DNA of 64,000 bases, taken from Nocardia sienata NBRC 100364 (GTDB lineage Bacteria; Actinomycetota; Actinomycetes; Mycobacteriales; Mycobacteriaceae). The stretch covers positions 100,896-164,895 of the forward strand of contig NZ_BDBX01000010.1 in assembly GCF_001613205.1 (NCBI RefSeq), written 5' to 3'. Under the pieces are notes generated by a model, which was not told the DNA's origin, made no database searches, and worked only from the letters and a program-made list of their open reading frames with translations. Positions 50,588 through 58,906 of the stretch are shown here, one piece after another. Made by a program: the position numbers and the translations under genes. The stretch's first letter is position 1; the number at the start of each line of letters is the position of its first letter.

Positions 50588-51727
50588 TCATTCGGTTGGA
50601 GATTCCGCTGTCCCGTTGGAGGCGCGGGCTGTGTTGTACAACGAGCCCAATGGGAGGGCATGCTCGACGATCTCCACAGCGACATCGACCGCTTTCGCGG
50701 CCTCCTCGTGCTGGGGTTCGTAGCCAGCGTGTGCGGCCCGATTCCTGACTTTGGCCAACCGTTGGTCAACGCTGTTGACCGATGTTGTGGCTTCTTTCCC
50801 TCCGATCGCCCGAACGAGCTTGACTATGTCGACGATCCCGTTGCACCGGTCGAGCAGTTCCTGAACAACTTGTGCGGCAGTTCCATCAAGTAACCGCCGC
50901 ACTTGATTTGCCAGGGCGATCTCAGCAGCAGTGCAGGCATCGATCGTCGCCTGCCTGCGTTGGCCTGCCTGCAACCAAGATCGAGCTCTGCGGATGTACT
51001 GCCACTCCCCGGGCAGCTGCGCTCCCGCCCCGGCGAGCTCAAAGCATCGCTCCAATACCTCGACATCGGGAACGATAAACGGCTTGGGAAACGCTTCGAT
51101 GGTAGTGGTCTTCCAGCTCAGCGGCTGTGCCTCACCGTTGTTACGAGAGGTGTAGGCGAGGAATTTGGAACCAAGCCCGCGAGGCTTGTGTAGGCCGAGC
51201 CGAAGTAGATCCAGCTCGGTGAATATGTCGAGCCACATCGCCGCCAGGTCCCACCATTTCTCAAGCTCCTGCCCCAACCGTTGGCAAACCGCCGCCAGTT
51301 CCTGGTCTGAGCCGGAGGCCTCGAACCGGTAGGCCAGCCTGTCGAGGCGGGCACTCATCAGCTTGCCCCCTGAGGTGAAGGTTGAGCGCCCCCAGTCGGA
51401 CGGCCTGGAGTCCCGATCGGGCGGGTACTGATAGTGAAAGTTCGGCGCTGTCAGGCTCTGGCCAGCCCGTCCGATAACGAGCTGATCCGGTGGAAGGGGC
51501 AAGACGATCGTCAATGGCTGCCCCCCGACAACCGTCTCAAATGCTCGACCGAGACACTCCGCAGCTACTACAAGTCCCTCCGGAGGGTAGGGGAAGACCC
51601 CCTCCACCAGCCGGAGGGCTCCGAAGTGTTCCTCGTCGTTGACGTGCGAGAGAGCCTCAGACATGCGCTCATTCATAGTCAGAACGATCTCAGAGACTGT
51701 CTGAGCTGCGGCAACTGAGGTAGACAT
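50588..51727 (-). CDS. Putative HEPN-like protein in the island
   Basis: A 379-residue protein from MSTSVAAAQTV. The N-terminal ~230 residues are of unknown type. The C-terminal ~130 residues are helical: WQYIRRARSWLQAGQRRQATIDACTAAEIALANQVRRLL, then RLAKVRNRAAHAGYEPQHEEAAKAVDVAVEIVEHAL. The R-N-R-A-A-H stretch fits the R-x4-6-H motif of HEPN RNases, which are frequent in phage-defence systems. Base composition is less extreme than in the core genome, with more AT-ending codons, consistent with transfer. RNase activity is predicted, not shown. Confidence 0.6.
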   Translation of the reverse strand: MSTSVAAAQTVSEIVLTMNERMSEALSHVNDEEHFGALRLVEGVFPYPPEGLVVAAECLGRAFETVVGGQPLTIVLPLPPDQLVIGRAGQSLTAPNFHYQYPPDRDSRPSDWGRSTFTSGGKLMSARLDRLAYRFEASGSDQELAAVCQRLGQELEKWWDLAAMWLDIFTELDLLRLGLHKPRGLGSKFLAYTSRNNGEAQPLSWKTTTIEAFPKPFIVPDVEVLERCFELAGAGAQLPGEWQYIRRARSWLQAGQRRQATIDACTAAEIALANQVRRLLDGTAAQVVQELLDRCNGIVDIVKLVRAIGGKEATTSVNSVDQRLAKVRNRAAHAGYEPQHEEAAKAVDVAVEIVEHALPLGSLYNTARASNGTAESPTE

Positions 51728-51878
51728 GCCCACTTCAAACACGCGGGTTAGATACAGGCACGTGTCTCAAAACCTTGGTTATGAGACGACTTCTCGATGT
51801 CGGAGCCCCCCGCGGCGCTGTCGGAGGTGCATGAAAGATTTGAGCCTGTCGAAATTGAGTGCTTAGGAGGGTGTAGAG

Positions 51879-52409
51879 GTGGGTAACAGCGGCTTCAAAA
51901 TCAACAAGCAGGGCATTCGCAACATGGCGCGTGAGATCGAACGGGAGTTCGCGAAGAACCCGATCCGCGTGCCTGTCGAAACCGAGTACGACGGTGTTTA
52001 TCCCGCCGGCGGATCGGTGACCAACTATCACGGGCCAGTCGTCACGGTCACCGGCGATAACGCACAAATCGCGTGGGACAACAACACCGTGAACCAGGGC
52101 CAGAACCGCAGCGAACAGATTGCCCCCGGCTACGAGCAGCTGGCGGCAACCCTCGCCGAACTGCTGGCCGGCCTGCCCTCGCTTCCTCTCGATGACGACG
52201 ACGAAGCCGAGGTACGCACGAACGTCGACACCGTGCTCGCCGAAGTGGTCGAAGAAGAGCCGAACCAAGGTCGCATCAAGCGCGGCCTGACAATGATCAA
52301 GGGACTGCTCTCACCCATCGCCACCAGTGCCATCGAGGCGGCGAGCGAGGAAAGCGCCGAGATCGCCCGCACCGTCATCCAGGATCTGGGCTCCTCCCTC
52401 CCGTTCTGA
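51879..52409 (+). CDS. Hypothetical protein of actinomycete mobile elements
   Basis: A 176-residue protein starting at a GTG with TAGGAGGG upstream. The N-terminus MGNSGFKINKQGIRNMAREIEREFAKNPIRVPVETE is a helical segment found in several actinomycete proteins of unknown function. The middle, VVTVTGDNAQIAWDNNTVNQG, is polar and Asn-rich like beta-solenoid or sensor repeats. The C-terminus has AATLAELLAGLPSLPL and a helical tail. It is divergent from the HEPN-like gene across 150 bases. Function unknown. Confidence 0.65.
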   Translation: MGNSGFKINKQGIRNMAREIEREFAKNPIRVPVETEYDGVYPAGGSVTNYHGPVVTVTGDNAQIAWDNNTVNQGQNRSEQIAPGYEQLAATLAELLAGLPSLPLDDDDEAEVRTNVDTVLAEVVEEEPNQGRIKRGLTMIKGLLSPIATSAIEAASEESAEIARTVIQDLGSSLPF

Positions 52410-52627
52410 GTACTGGCAACGAGATGCTCTGACCTGTGAAAACGATGCACTGTATGACGCGCTGGCGGTAGTTCTATCCCTCCAGCAGCCGGACCGCGGA
52501 CCGGCCAGCGAGCTGGGTTCGGGCTCCTCGAACCGGACCTGCTGTCGGATCGCCACGTCATACTTCGGTTATGGGGATCGAGTCGCCACGGGGGCATGCA
52601 CGCGGGGGACGTCTGGGCGGAACCAAT

Positions 52628-52822
52628 GTGAGGGGGTACACCCGATTCACTGACCGTCCCGCGCCGCGGCGCGGTGGTGGGCGCTCGCCGTACTACCCCG
52701 GATCGCGTAGCGCCTCGGTCATGCCGACCCTGTGGGCCCTCGGGGCTCTGCTGGTCGCTGGGATTCTCGTGCTGGTCTCACTCACATGGACTCATCCCCC
52801 GAACGCAGCGAGGCGCCGGTAA
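52628..52822 (+). CDS. Small single-pass membrane protein (tentative)
   Basis: A 64-residue ORF starting at a GTG with GGGCGG upstream. The N-terminal half is basic (RPAPRRGGGRSP). One helix follows (TLWALGALLVAGILVLVSL) and a short C-terminal tail. The topology suggests a membrane anchor, as in small proteins of conjugative elements, but no family was recognised and an ATG start is lacking. Confidence 0.4.
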   Translation: MRGYTRFTDRPAPRRGGGRSPYYPGSRSASVMPTLWALGALLVAGILVLVSLTWTHPPNAARRR

Positions 52823-52918
52823 CCCCTTCGGTGGTCGTGCCCGCGAAACCGGCTGCTCCACCTCATGCGTGCTTCCCGCTGGCGCCCTGCTGACCGCCTG
52901 CTTCAGGGATCACCGCCC

Positions 52919-53866
52919 TCAGCACCCCAGCTGGAAAGGAAAGCATCCGGCCGGGAGTTGAGGTTTTGGAGCCGGGGGCTCCGGGTTGACCGGCGGCCGC
53001 GGTAACTGGGTTTCGTCTTCCGGCGCGGCGGGAGAAGAATGCGGTGGATCGTGGGGAGTGACCTGCTCTGCCGCTGGAGGTTCGGGGTTCGTGACCCACC
53101 AGATTACTCCAGCCAGAGCTACGAATGTCAGCACCGCCGCGGCCACGGGGCCCGCCACCGATTTTCGGGCCGTCACAGCGACTGGTCGGCTCCGGCCGGC
53201 AGGTCGAGGCCGGACCACGGCCATCCCCCGGTCCGGGGCGCCGAAGGTTTCCTTAATCGGGATCACCGTGCGTGGGGCCGATGCCGGCGCGAACTTCGGC
53301 GGCGGGGTGGTGGCAGCCGGAGCCGGTACAGGACGGGGTAGAGCGGGTGTGGCAGGAAGGGCAGGTCGGATGGGGGGTACCGCTGCGGGCCGGGGGACTT
53401 TCTTGTGGGGTGTCGGTAGTTGTCCGTCGGTGACGATCAACTGATCGATCCGGGTCGTGTCGTGTCGGACGAGGGTGCTGCGTCCGACGGGGTACCAGCC
53501 GTTGCGTGGTCCTTTTCCTCCGTGGAACTCGCCGGCGCATTTGCAGACGCATTCCCACACCGGCGTGACCTTGGCGTCCTTGCACTTCTGGTCGCAGATG
53601 CTGGTGTGCCGGACCTCCAGCCTCATTTTGGTGGGGCCGTACGCGTAGGCCATCGCCGCGGTCAGGCGCAGTAGGTGGTTGGGGCTGAGCTTCCAGGCGG
53701 CCACACCGTGGCGTTGCACCTGCCGGAGCGGGACTCGCCTGCCCAGCACTTTCTTGAGCCAGGCTCGGGCCTGCTCGGGGTCGTCGGGCAGGTAGGCATA
53801 CAGCTCGACACGGTTTTCGCTGTCTCCGGGCACGATCGCGCGTTCAACCCATGGGCGGGCCGACAT
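52919..53866 (-). CDS. Cys-rich protein with Pro-rich linker and C-terminal membrane helix
   Basis: A 315-residue protein. Residues 1-140 form a globular domain with a Cys cluster (SICDQKCKDAKVTPVWECVCKCAGEFHGG) that could bind zinc; the end of this domain includes GWYPVGRSTLVRHDTTRIDQL. A Pro/Ala-rich linker of about 90 residues is followed by one hydrophobic helix (AAAVLTFVALAGVIWWV) and a Pro-rich tail ending in GCFPFQLGC. The topology suggests a cytoplasmic domain tethered to the membrane. No family recognised; the gene lies in the mobile region. Confidence 0.6.
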   Translation of the reverse strand: MSARPWVERAIVPGDSENRVELYAYLPDDPEQARAWLKKVLGRRVPLRQVQRHGVAAWKLSPNHLLRLTAAMAYAYGPTKMRLEVRHTSICDQKCKDAKVTPVWECVCKCAGEFHGGKGPRNGWYPVGRSTLVRHDTTRIDQLIVTDGQLPTPHKKVPRPAAVPPIRPALPATPALPRPVPAPAATTPPPKFAPASAPRTVIPIKETFGAPDRGMAVVRPRPAGRSRPVAVTARKSVAGPVAAAVLTFVALAGVIWWVTNPEPPAAEQVTPHDPPHSSPAAPEDETQLPRPPVNPEPPAPKPQLPAGCFPFQLGC

Positions 53867-53980
53867 CGGTTCTCCCCCTTCTGTTTTGAGGTAATGGTCG
53901 GCCCAGTCTGAGGTCGCGCTCCGACAGTATTTGCGCTGATCATGACGGTATCCGTGACACTGGCACGGATACCGTCATGA

Positions 53981-54307
53981 TCAGGAACTTTTTTCGCGGC
54001 GCCGCTGCCGCCACTCGCGCTGGCGGCAGGTCGGTGAGCAGTGCCGGGCGTCGATCCGGAGATGGCGCCCGCCCGGATAGATCTGCCGGCCGCAGCCGGG
54101 GCAGGAAACGCCGAGGTCGGTGGGTTCCTTTGGAGGTGGACTCCGTTCGGCTGCGAGAACTCGCTGGTAGTTCTGGCCGAGCCGTTTACGGGCCCGATAG
54201 GCGCGGGCGACACACGCGGGCGAACAGTATCGGCGCCGCGGATGAGCGTCGCGAGGAAGTGCAGCCCAGCAGGAAGGGCACCGGCGTCGGGATGAACGGC
54301 GGCCCAT
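53981..54307 (-). CDS. Small double zinc-ribbon protein
   Basis: A 108-residue, Arg-rich protein starting MGRRSSRRRCPSC. Two similar Cys4 units are visible: CPSC with YCSPACVARAYR, and CPGC with HCSPTCRQREW, each a C-x2-C plus C-x3-C arrangement. The CSPxC-R-x-R-x-Y/W pattern is common in small actinomycete mobile-element proteins and suggests nucleic-acid binding. An upstream extension of the frame to 54709 has poor coding character. Confidence 0.6.
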   Translation of the reverse strand: MGRRSSRRRCPSCWAALPRDAHPRRRYCSPACVARAYRARKRLGQNYQRVLAAERSPPPKEPTDLGVSCPGCGRQIYPGGRHLRIDARHCSPTCRQREWRQRRREKSS

Positions 54308-56097
54308 GTCCTGATTGTCGGTGTACTGCCGTGGCGTGTACAGGGTTCGACTCTGCGGGGGCGCACATAGGAATCCTCTGGCTGCGTGAGGGGTTCTCGG
54401 CCCCTGTTTAGCGCGCACAAGCGGCGGGACATTGATCACGGACGCGTTACCTGCTGGTCGCCCACCCGCGGAGTCGGCGCGGCTGAGCCGGGTCCGCGCC
54501 GAACTCTGCAAGCGCTGGCTGGGCAGGGTGTGGCCCGAGTCTTTGATGACTGCCGCTTGCCTGCCGATTACACCGCCTCGCGTGCTACGCCTGGATTGAC
54601 TGCCGGAGTGACGATCCTTGCCGGATTCTGCACACGAGGTCCGGACTTGGCTTGTCGGGTTGCACGATGGAAACAGCGGGCGCGCCCGCGTGCCGAGGCT
54701 ACGGTGCATGCCTATTACAGGCGAGTGCAGCCGGTATTGCGGCTGGGGGTAGACCCGATCACACCCGTGCGAGGTGACCGATAAGGACGGGAGACCGGTA
54801 CTTAAGCCGATGACCGGTCACCGGCGCAGGGTCCGTTGCCAAAGATGTGCAGGTCAACGGTGGGATAGACTTTGTCGGTCATGAAGTCGGCACAGCGTTT
54901 CCGCAGGTCCCCGACGTCGCCCAATATTGCCCATGATTTCCCTGTTTGTGCAGTTAGATGGCACTTTGTGGGTCCCGACGCTGTTCCTTCGTGCCCCTGA
55001 CTTCCCATCCTGACCCGTGTGAAATTTGTAGAAAATTTGTAGCGCCACGCACCGGGCAACAGGCGGGGCGCCCCTGGGAGATGCTGTCCGGGCGGGTCGG
55101 ATTTCCAACCGGCTGGGTGACTTGGCGGTCGTTCGTCACAGGTACCGGTACTCGGTTGGACACGCAAAGCAAGGTCAACCGGGAAAACGCCTTGATCATG
55201 GTGGATTCGTGTCCGATCTGACGATTGCGACGATCGAGTGGGCTGGCTGACCGCGCGTGTCTCGGCCTCGTCAGTAAGATGCCCGGCTGCGGCGAGTCTG
55301 CGGAGGATGACCTGCCGTTCACAAGTGGACATGCGCTCGGTGTCTGTAGCCCGCAACGGAGGTTTCTGTTTCAGCCCGGCGTGATCGGTGCAGTGAATCG
55401 GCGCGTGCGCCGACGACGCGGTCGCGGACCGGATTGTCGACTGGGAGGCGTGCGGCAGGGGCGGAGGGGACTACGGTGGTGAGGAACACCGTCGAGCAGC
55501 CGATCGGCTGCCGAACCCGACAGGAGCTCTTTCGAACTGCCGCAGTTCCGCTGCCTTCGGGCGATTGGTTGCTCCATTCGGCAGTTCGGCACGGAGCGGC
55601 CTCGGGTTCGGATGGGTATCCCCGAAAGGCCCGGACCGCCGGTCGGCCAGATCGCCACGGGACGCGCATCTCGACACTGCCTGCCGCGACTTCCACCGGC
55701 AGCGCACACCGAAGATCGGAGCACGAACATGCACGACGACAATGCTGGACTGTTCAGCCACGTCCCGGCCGAACCCGAGCCGTACTCGATACCGGCCGAT
55801 GCTCCGCAACCGGTGTTCCTGACCGCGGTACCCGAGCCGGACGCCGCCACCCGCCCGGACGCCGGTTCCAGGTAGGCCGGTTCCAGCCAGGGCCGGCGCG
55901 TACTGGTTCGGCAGCAGGCGCCGGATCGGCACGCATCACACCAGCACTACTCGCGGCTACCGGCCAAAACCGCCGCCAACTCGAGCCGGACCCGCCGTGA
56001 GCTCCTGCGCATCGCCACAACCCCCAGATCGCACTGCTGCCGGCCGGACTTCACAAGATGGCCAGCATGAGGTACGGGCGCCCCGCACCGAAATGGG
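54308..56097. other. Gene-poor stretch of the island
   Basis: About 1.8 kb without a convincing gene. It contains a direct repeat of AAATTTGTAG around 55020-55040, a diverged copy of the Argonaute-flanking repeat at 55138-55203, and a possible 48-residue ORF (55729-55875, MHDDNAGLFSHVPAEPEP...) with weak support. Several longer frames are open but lack start sites and codon bias; the region looks like decayed mobile DNA. Confidence 0.5.
55138..55203 (+). repeat. Diverged third copy of the Argonaute-flanking repeat
   Basis: Recognisably related to the 64-base copies at 58277 and 63120, sharing GGACACGCA, GGTCAACCGG-like and GAAAACGCC blocks. Read on the plus strand it gives RLDTQSKVNRENAL, parallel to DTQNMGNRKT in the second copy, so these may be fossils of the 3' end of one gene. 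Confidence 0.5.
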
Positions 56098-56177
56098 TGT
56101 GGGGGTCAGGGGTTCGAGTCCCGTTAGCTCCACAGAAATAGCAGGTCAGGCCCGGTCTAAGACCGGGCATGATCTGT
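56098..56177 (+). repeat. Left tRNA-Ala-like 3' end plus hairpin (putative att site)
   Basis: Contains the T arm and acceptor 3' strand of a tRNA-Ala or tmRNA: TTCGAGT inside GTCAGGGG...CCCG and then TTAGCTCCA. With the expected 5' strand GGGGCTA or GGGGCTG this acceptor gives the G3-U70 pair typical of alanine tRNAs. No D arm, anticodon arm or 5' acceptor strand precedes it. A hairpin follows (GCCCGGTC/GACCGGGC core, 56150-56168). Together they match the copy at 63327-63408 and probably mark one edge of an integrated unit. Confidence 0.7.
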
Positions 56178-56244
56178 TTGCTGGGTGTCAGTGCTGGGTG
56201 CGATTCATACGCTGCCTACGCCCGCCCGGCGCAATGAGCACATG

Positions 56245-57576
56245 TCAGAACAGGGGTAGCTGGTCGTTGTCCGGAACTTTCTGCCGGTTGACCCGATGAA
56301 TATGAGCCCGATCGCCTGTGATCGCTGACGTGGCTCGCGAACTGTTCGATGGTGTTGCTGGATCGTGTAGAGGAGCGGCAGGTCGCCTGGTTGCTGGGGG
56401 CTGGTAGTTGCCGATCTGGGGCGCCGGCGAGCAGCTCGGGATTTCTCCAGGAGCGGTGTCTGGCGAGAGTGTGTGGCTGCAGTTGACGCAGGTGAGCGGT
56501 TGCCGAAGGTTGCGGGTTCGCCGGAATTGAGGGGCGTCAGTGTATGCCGGGAGATGGCCGTTCTTCACGAACGTGTTCTGGAGCCGGACCCAGCGCAAGT
56601 GAGCGAGTGCCTCGGGGTCGGTGATGGGTGGGGGCCCGGTAGTGCCGACCACATTCGGGACGGGACTGGCGGTCCGGGAGGGATTTATGTACACCGGCTC
56701 GGTTGCCGGAGTGGGGTAATTGTGCTGGTTGAGGCGATGCTGTCGACGTGCTTGCAGGAGTTCGGGTTCGTGGTGTAGCCCGTCGGTCAATGACTGGTGC
56801 AGCTGGGTGGGGATCGCGAGGCCGCGCGGTGTCAAGGTGAGGTCGTCGAGTCGGCATGGGTGTGCGAGCAACTTGTCGTAGACGCACGGCGGCAGGTGCG
56901 GTACCCGGTGTGTGGGATTATCCTTGGTCGGCGGTTCTGGCCATAGGGTTCGGTGCGGTGCCCCGATCAGCACGGAGGCGGACCGCTGGGCGGGATCCAA
57001 TGTCCACAACTGTTGATGGCTGTCGGGATCGCTGAGCACGATCCAGTGTGGACGGCTGGTGGGATGCCAGAACCAGACATCGACGACTCCGTTGCGTTGG
57101 TAGTCGTGAAGTCTTTGGCTCCACTCCGCATCGGTCAGCGGCCCCCTTTGGACTTCGAGAGCTACTTCCCGGCGGTCGGCGAATATGACGCGGACATCGG
57201 CGCGGCGTTCCCGGTGGGGCAACCACGCCTCGGTATCGGCTTCGATCACACCCGGCTGACGGAGAGCCCACTCGGTCAGCACTGCCTTGCTGGTCAGATG
57301 CCACAGCGTCTCAGGATGATGCCGCCCGCCGACGGGCGCGAACCCGGGGGGATGGGCGAAGTGCGGTCGGCGCTGCCCGCCCACGCGGGCGCGGACCACC
57401 ACGGGTACTTTGTCGCCGAACTCGGTGAAACAGGCCGCGCATACCAGCGTCCTGTCACCGGCGAGGCTTTTGCGCCTGAAGTCGTGTACGTGCGGGTCGG
57501 CGGGATCTGTCGGCGCGCAGACGTACTGCCCGCACGAGAGATCGAGCGCGACGGTGAGCTGGTCGGAGAAACCCAC
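56245..57576 (-). CDS. CoiA-like protein with predicted nuclease domain
   Basis: A 443-residue protein. The N-terminal region includes LVCAACFTEFGDKVPVVVRARVGGQRRPHFAHPPG, a possible zinc or His-rich module of competence protein CoiA. Next come ETLWHLTSKAVLTEWALRQPG and a nuclease-like core: ERRADVRVIFADRREVALEVQRGPLTDAEWSQRLHDYQRNGVVDVWFW (Asp, then E-x-Q), as in CoiA's PD-(D/E)XK variant. The C-terminal ~200 residues are Pro-rich with a CVNC pair and are not part of the family core. Chromosomal CoiA aids DNA processing during transformation; here it is island cargo near an Argonaute system. Confidence 0.72.
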   Translation of the reverse strand: MGFSDQLTVALDLSCGQYVCAPTDPADPHVHDFRRKSLAGDRTLVCAACFTEFGDKVPVVVRARVGGQRRPHFAHPPGFAPVGGRHHPETLWHLTSKAVLTEWALRQPGVIEADTEAWLPHRERRADVRVIFADRREVALEVQRGPLTDAEWSQRLHDYQRNGVVDVWFWHPTSRPHWIVLSDPDSHQQLWTLDPAQRSASVLIGAPHRTLWPEPPTKDNPTHRVPHLPPCVYDKLLAHPCRLDDLTLTPRGLAIPTQLHQSLTDGLHHEPELLQARRQHRLNQHNYPTPATEPVYINPSRTASPVPNVVGTTGPPPITDPEALAHLRWVRLQNTFVKNGHLPAYTDAPQFRRTRNLRQPLTCVNCSHTLSPDTAPGEIPSCSPAPQIGNYQPPATRRPAAPLHDPATPSNSSRATSAITGDRAHIHRVNRQKVPDNDQLPLF

Positions 57577-58876
57577 TTGGACACCCCTGTCGAATAGACG
57601 GTGAGCCCTCCGGCAGACGCGGGAAGGCTACGGAGGGCCGCTCTATTCGAGAAAATGGGTTCGGCTGAATTCAGTTCAAAGAGCCTGGAACGGCTGAAGT
57701 ATCTGTATGGGTATGTATCGCCGAGTGGGTGTGAAGGTTTGAGTAGGTGCTGTGCGGCCTGTGGCTTCAGAGTAGGGCGTTACGAAGTCCCTGTCGAGAA
57801 AAACTGTTGCACAACATCTTCGATGACTTCCCACCCGACAGCACCGCCGCGAAGATCGCAGCCCTGATCGAGGACCACGTATCTCCGTGGGGCCGACCTC
57901 AACATCGACTCCTTATCAAGCCCACCTCTCGTCCGCGGCCATCATCACCGGGCCGGCCAAGCTGGCCGCCATGGGTGCTGGTGGGTGCCCGCTCTTCGAA
58001 GCTGGGGGTGCTGAAGTCGGCGGATGAGTCAAGATCTCGGGCGCAGGGTAGGACTTGAATCCCTCAGTGGGGCAGATTTACCGATTCGGTGTGTTCGATC
58101 ACATCGAACGGTAGACGATGTTGATCGAGAGGATCAAGCGCTGGCTTGCTGTGGCGTACGGTGGTTGTAGATCTTGGTGTTTGCTCTGTCGGCTACTTCT
58201 GTCTGCGGTGACCGGTGCTGCGGTGGTTATCTGTGTCCACGCCGGGGCCGGGCGCGGTGGAAGTAGCGTGGCGGTCGCAGGTCCGTGCCCTCGGCAGGAC
58301 ACGCAGAACATGGGCAACCGGAAAACGCCTGGTCGTCGTGAATTCCTATTCAATCTAAACGATGCAGGGCCGCTGGTACGGGCTGGTACCTGGTCCCACC
58401 TTCGACGTGCCCACGTCGGGGCGTGTCGAACCTGGAATGGCGACGGCCTGCGGTTTTCCCGGGACGGTGATGATCGAAGCTGAATACCACCTGTAGCGCG
58501 GGGTCGCGACGTCCGTCTTGCCGTCGTCTGACGTCGAGTGAGACGGCGGCCGTGCGATCCTTCGTTACCGGAAGGCGCTTGCTGGTGACCGACCGGTAGG
58601 CACGGAGCCCACCGTGCCTCAGGCGGCACCGCGTACGGGTAGCGCGCCATCTCCCGCGAACACCTCCACGCACGCAGCGACGGTCTCGCATTCGCGAGTG
58701 CCCTGCGCGACGGGATCGAACATGCGCTCGAACAACGGCTTCGGGATCTCCCGTCGGCCACGGTTGCCGTCCGCGTACGTGAGGCCCAGGTCAGGGCAGG
58801 GCAGTACGCACCGGTGAGCGGGTGGTCCGCCGTCGAGCAGGCGACCCCCTGTCGTCCGTGCCGAACTAGCGAGCTA
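57577..58876. other. Decayed region upstream of the Argonaute operon
   Basis: No intact gene. Two coding-like fragments occur. One reads NIFDDFPPDSTAAKIAALIEDH around 57810-57880 and would need a frameshift to continue. The other is an 84-codon open stretch (58643-58897) containing FASALRDGIEHALEQRLRDL and SATVAVRVREAQVRAGQ but without any ATG or early GTG. The 64-base repeat copy at 58277 lies between them. They are best seen as gene remnants. Confidence 0.5.
58277..58340 (+). repeat. Left 64-base repeat flanking the Argonaute operon
   Basis: 57 of 64 bases match the copy at 63120-63183 (same orientation), which starts about 660 bases after the effector gene. Shared blocks include GTGCCCTCGGCAGGACAC and GGAAAACGCCTGGTC. 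A short inverted piece of the same sequence occurs at 62987-63008. Confidence 0.85.
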
Positions 58877-58878
58877 AC

Positions 58879-58900
58879 TGTCGGGGTGCTGTCGTAGCCT
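58879..58900 (+). promoter_or_regulatory. RecA-NDp/PafBC-like promoter of the Argonaute operon
   Basis: TGTCGGGG (58879-58886), exactly eight bases, then TAGCCT (58895-58900). This fits the mycobacterial DNA-damage promoter motif TGTC(A/G)GTG-N8-TAnnnT with one mismatch (G for T). The GTG start of ago is six bases after TAGCCT, so the mRNA is probably leaderless. A degenerate relative of the block (GTCGGGGATGCTATCG at 63268) occurs beyond the operon. Confidence 0.6.
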
Positions 58901-58906
58901 CGGGCG

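Noticed and set aside
54802..55356. 184-codon minus-strand frame
   Set aside because: No ribosome site, mixed composition and no recognisable motif; it overlaps the repeat copy at 55138, so it is probably a chance frame in decayed DNA.
56098..56133. Complete tRNA or tmRNA gene
   Set aside because: Only the T arm and acceptor 3' strand are present; the upstream DNA has no D arm, anticodon arm or 5' acceptor strand. The same holds for 63327-63364.
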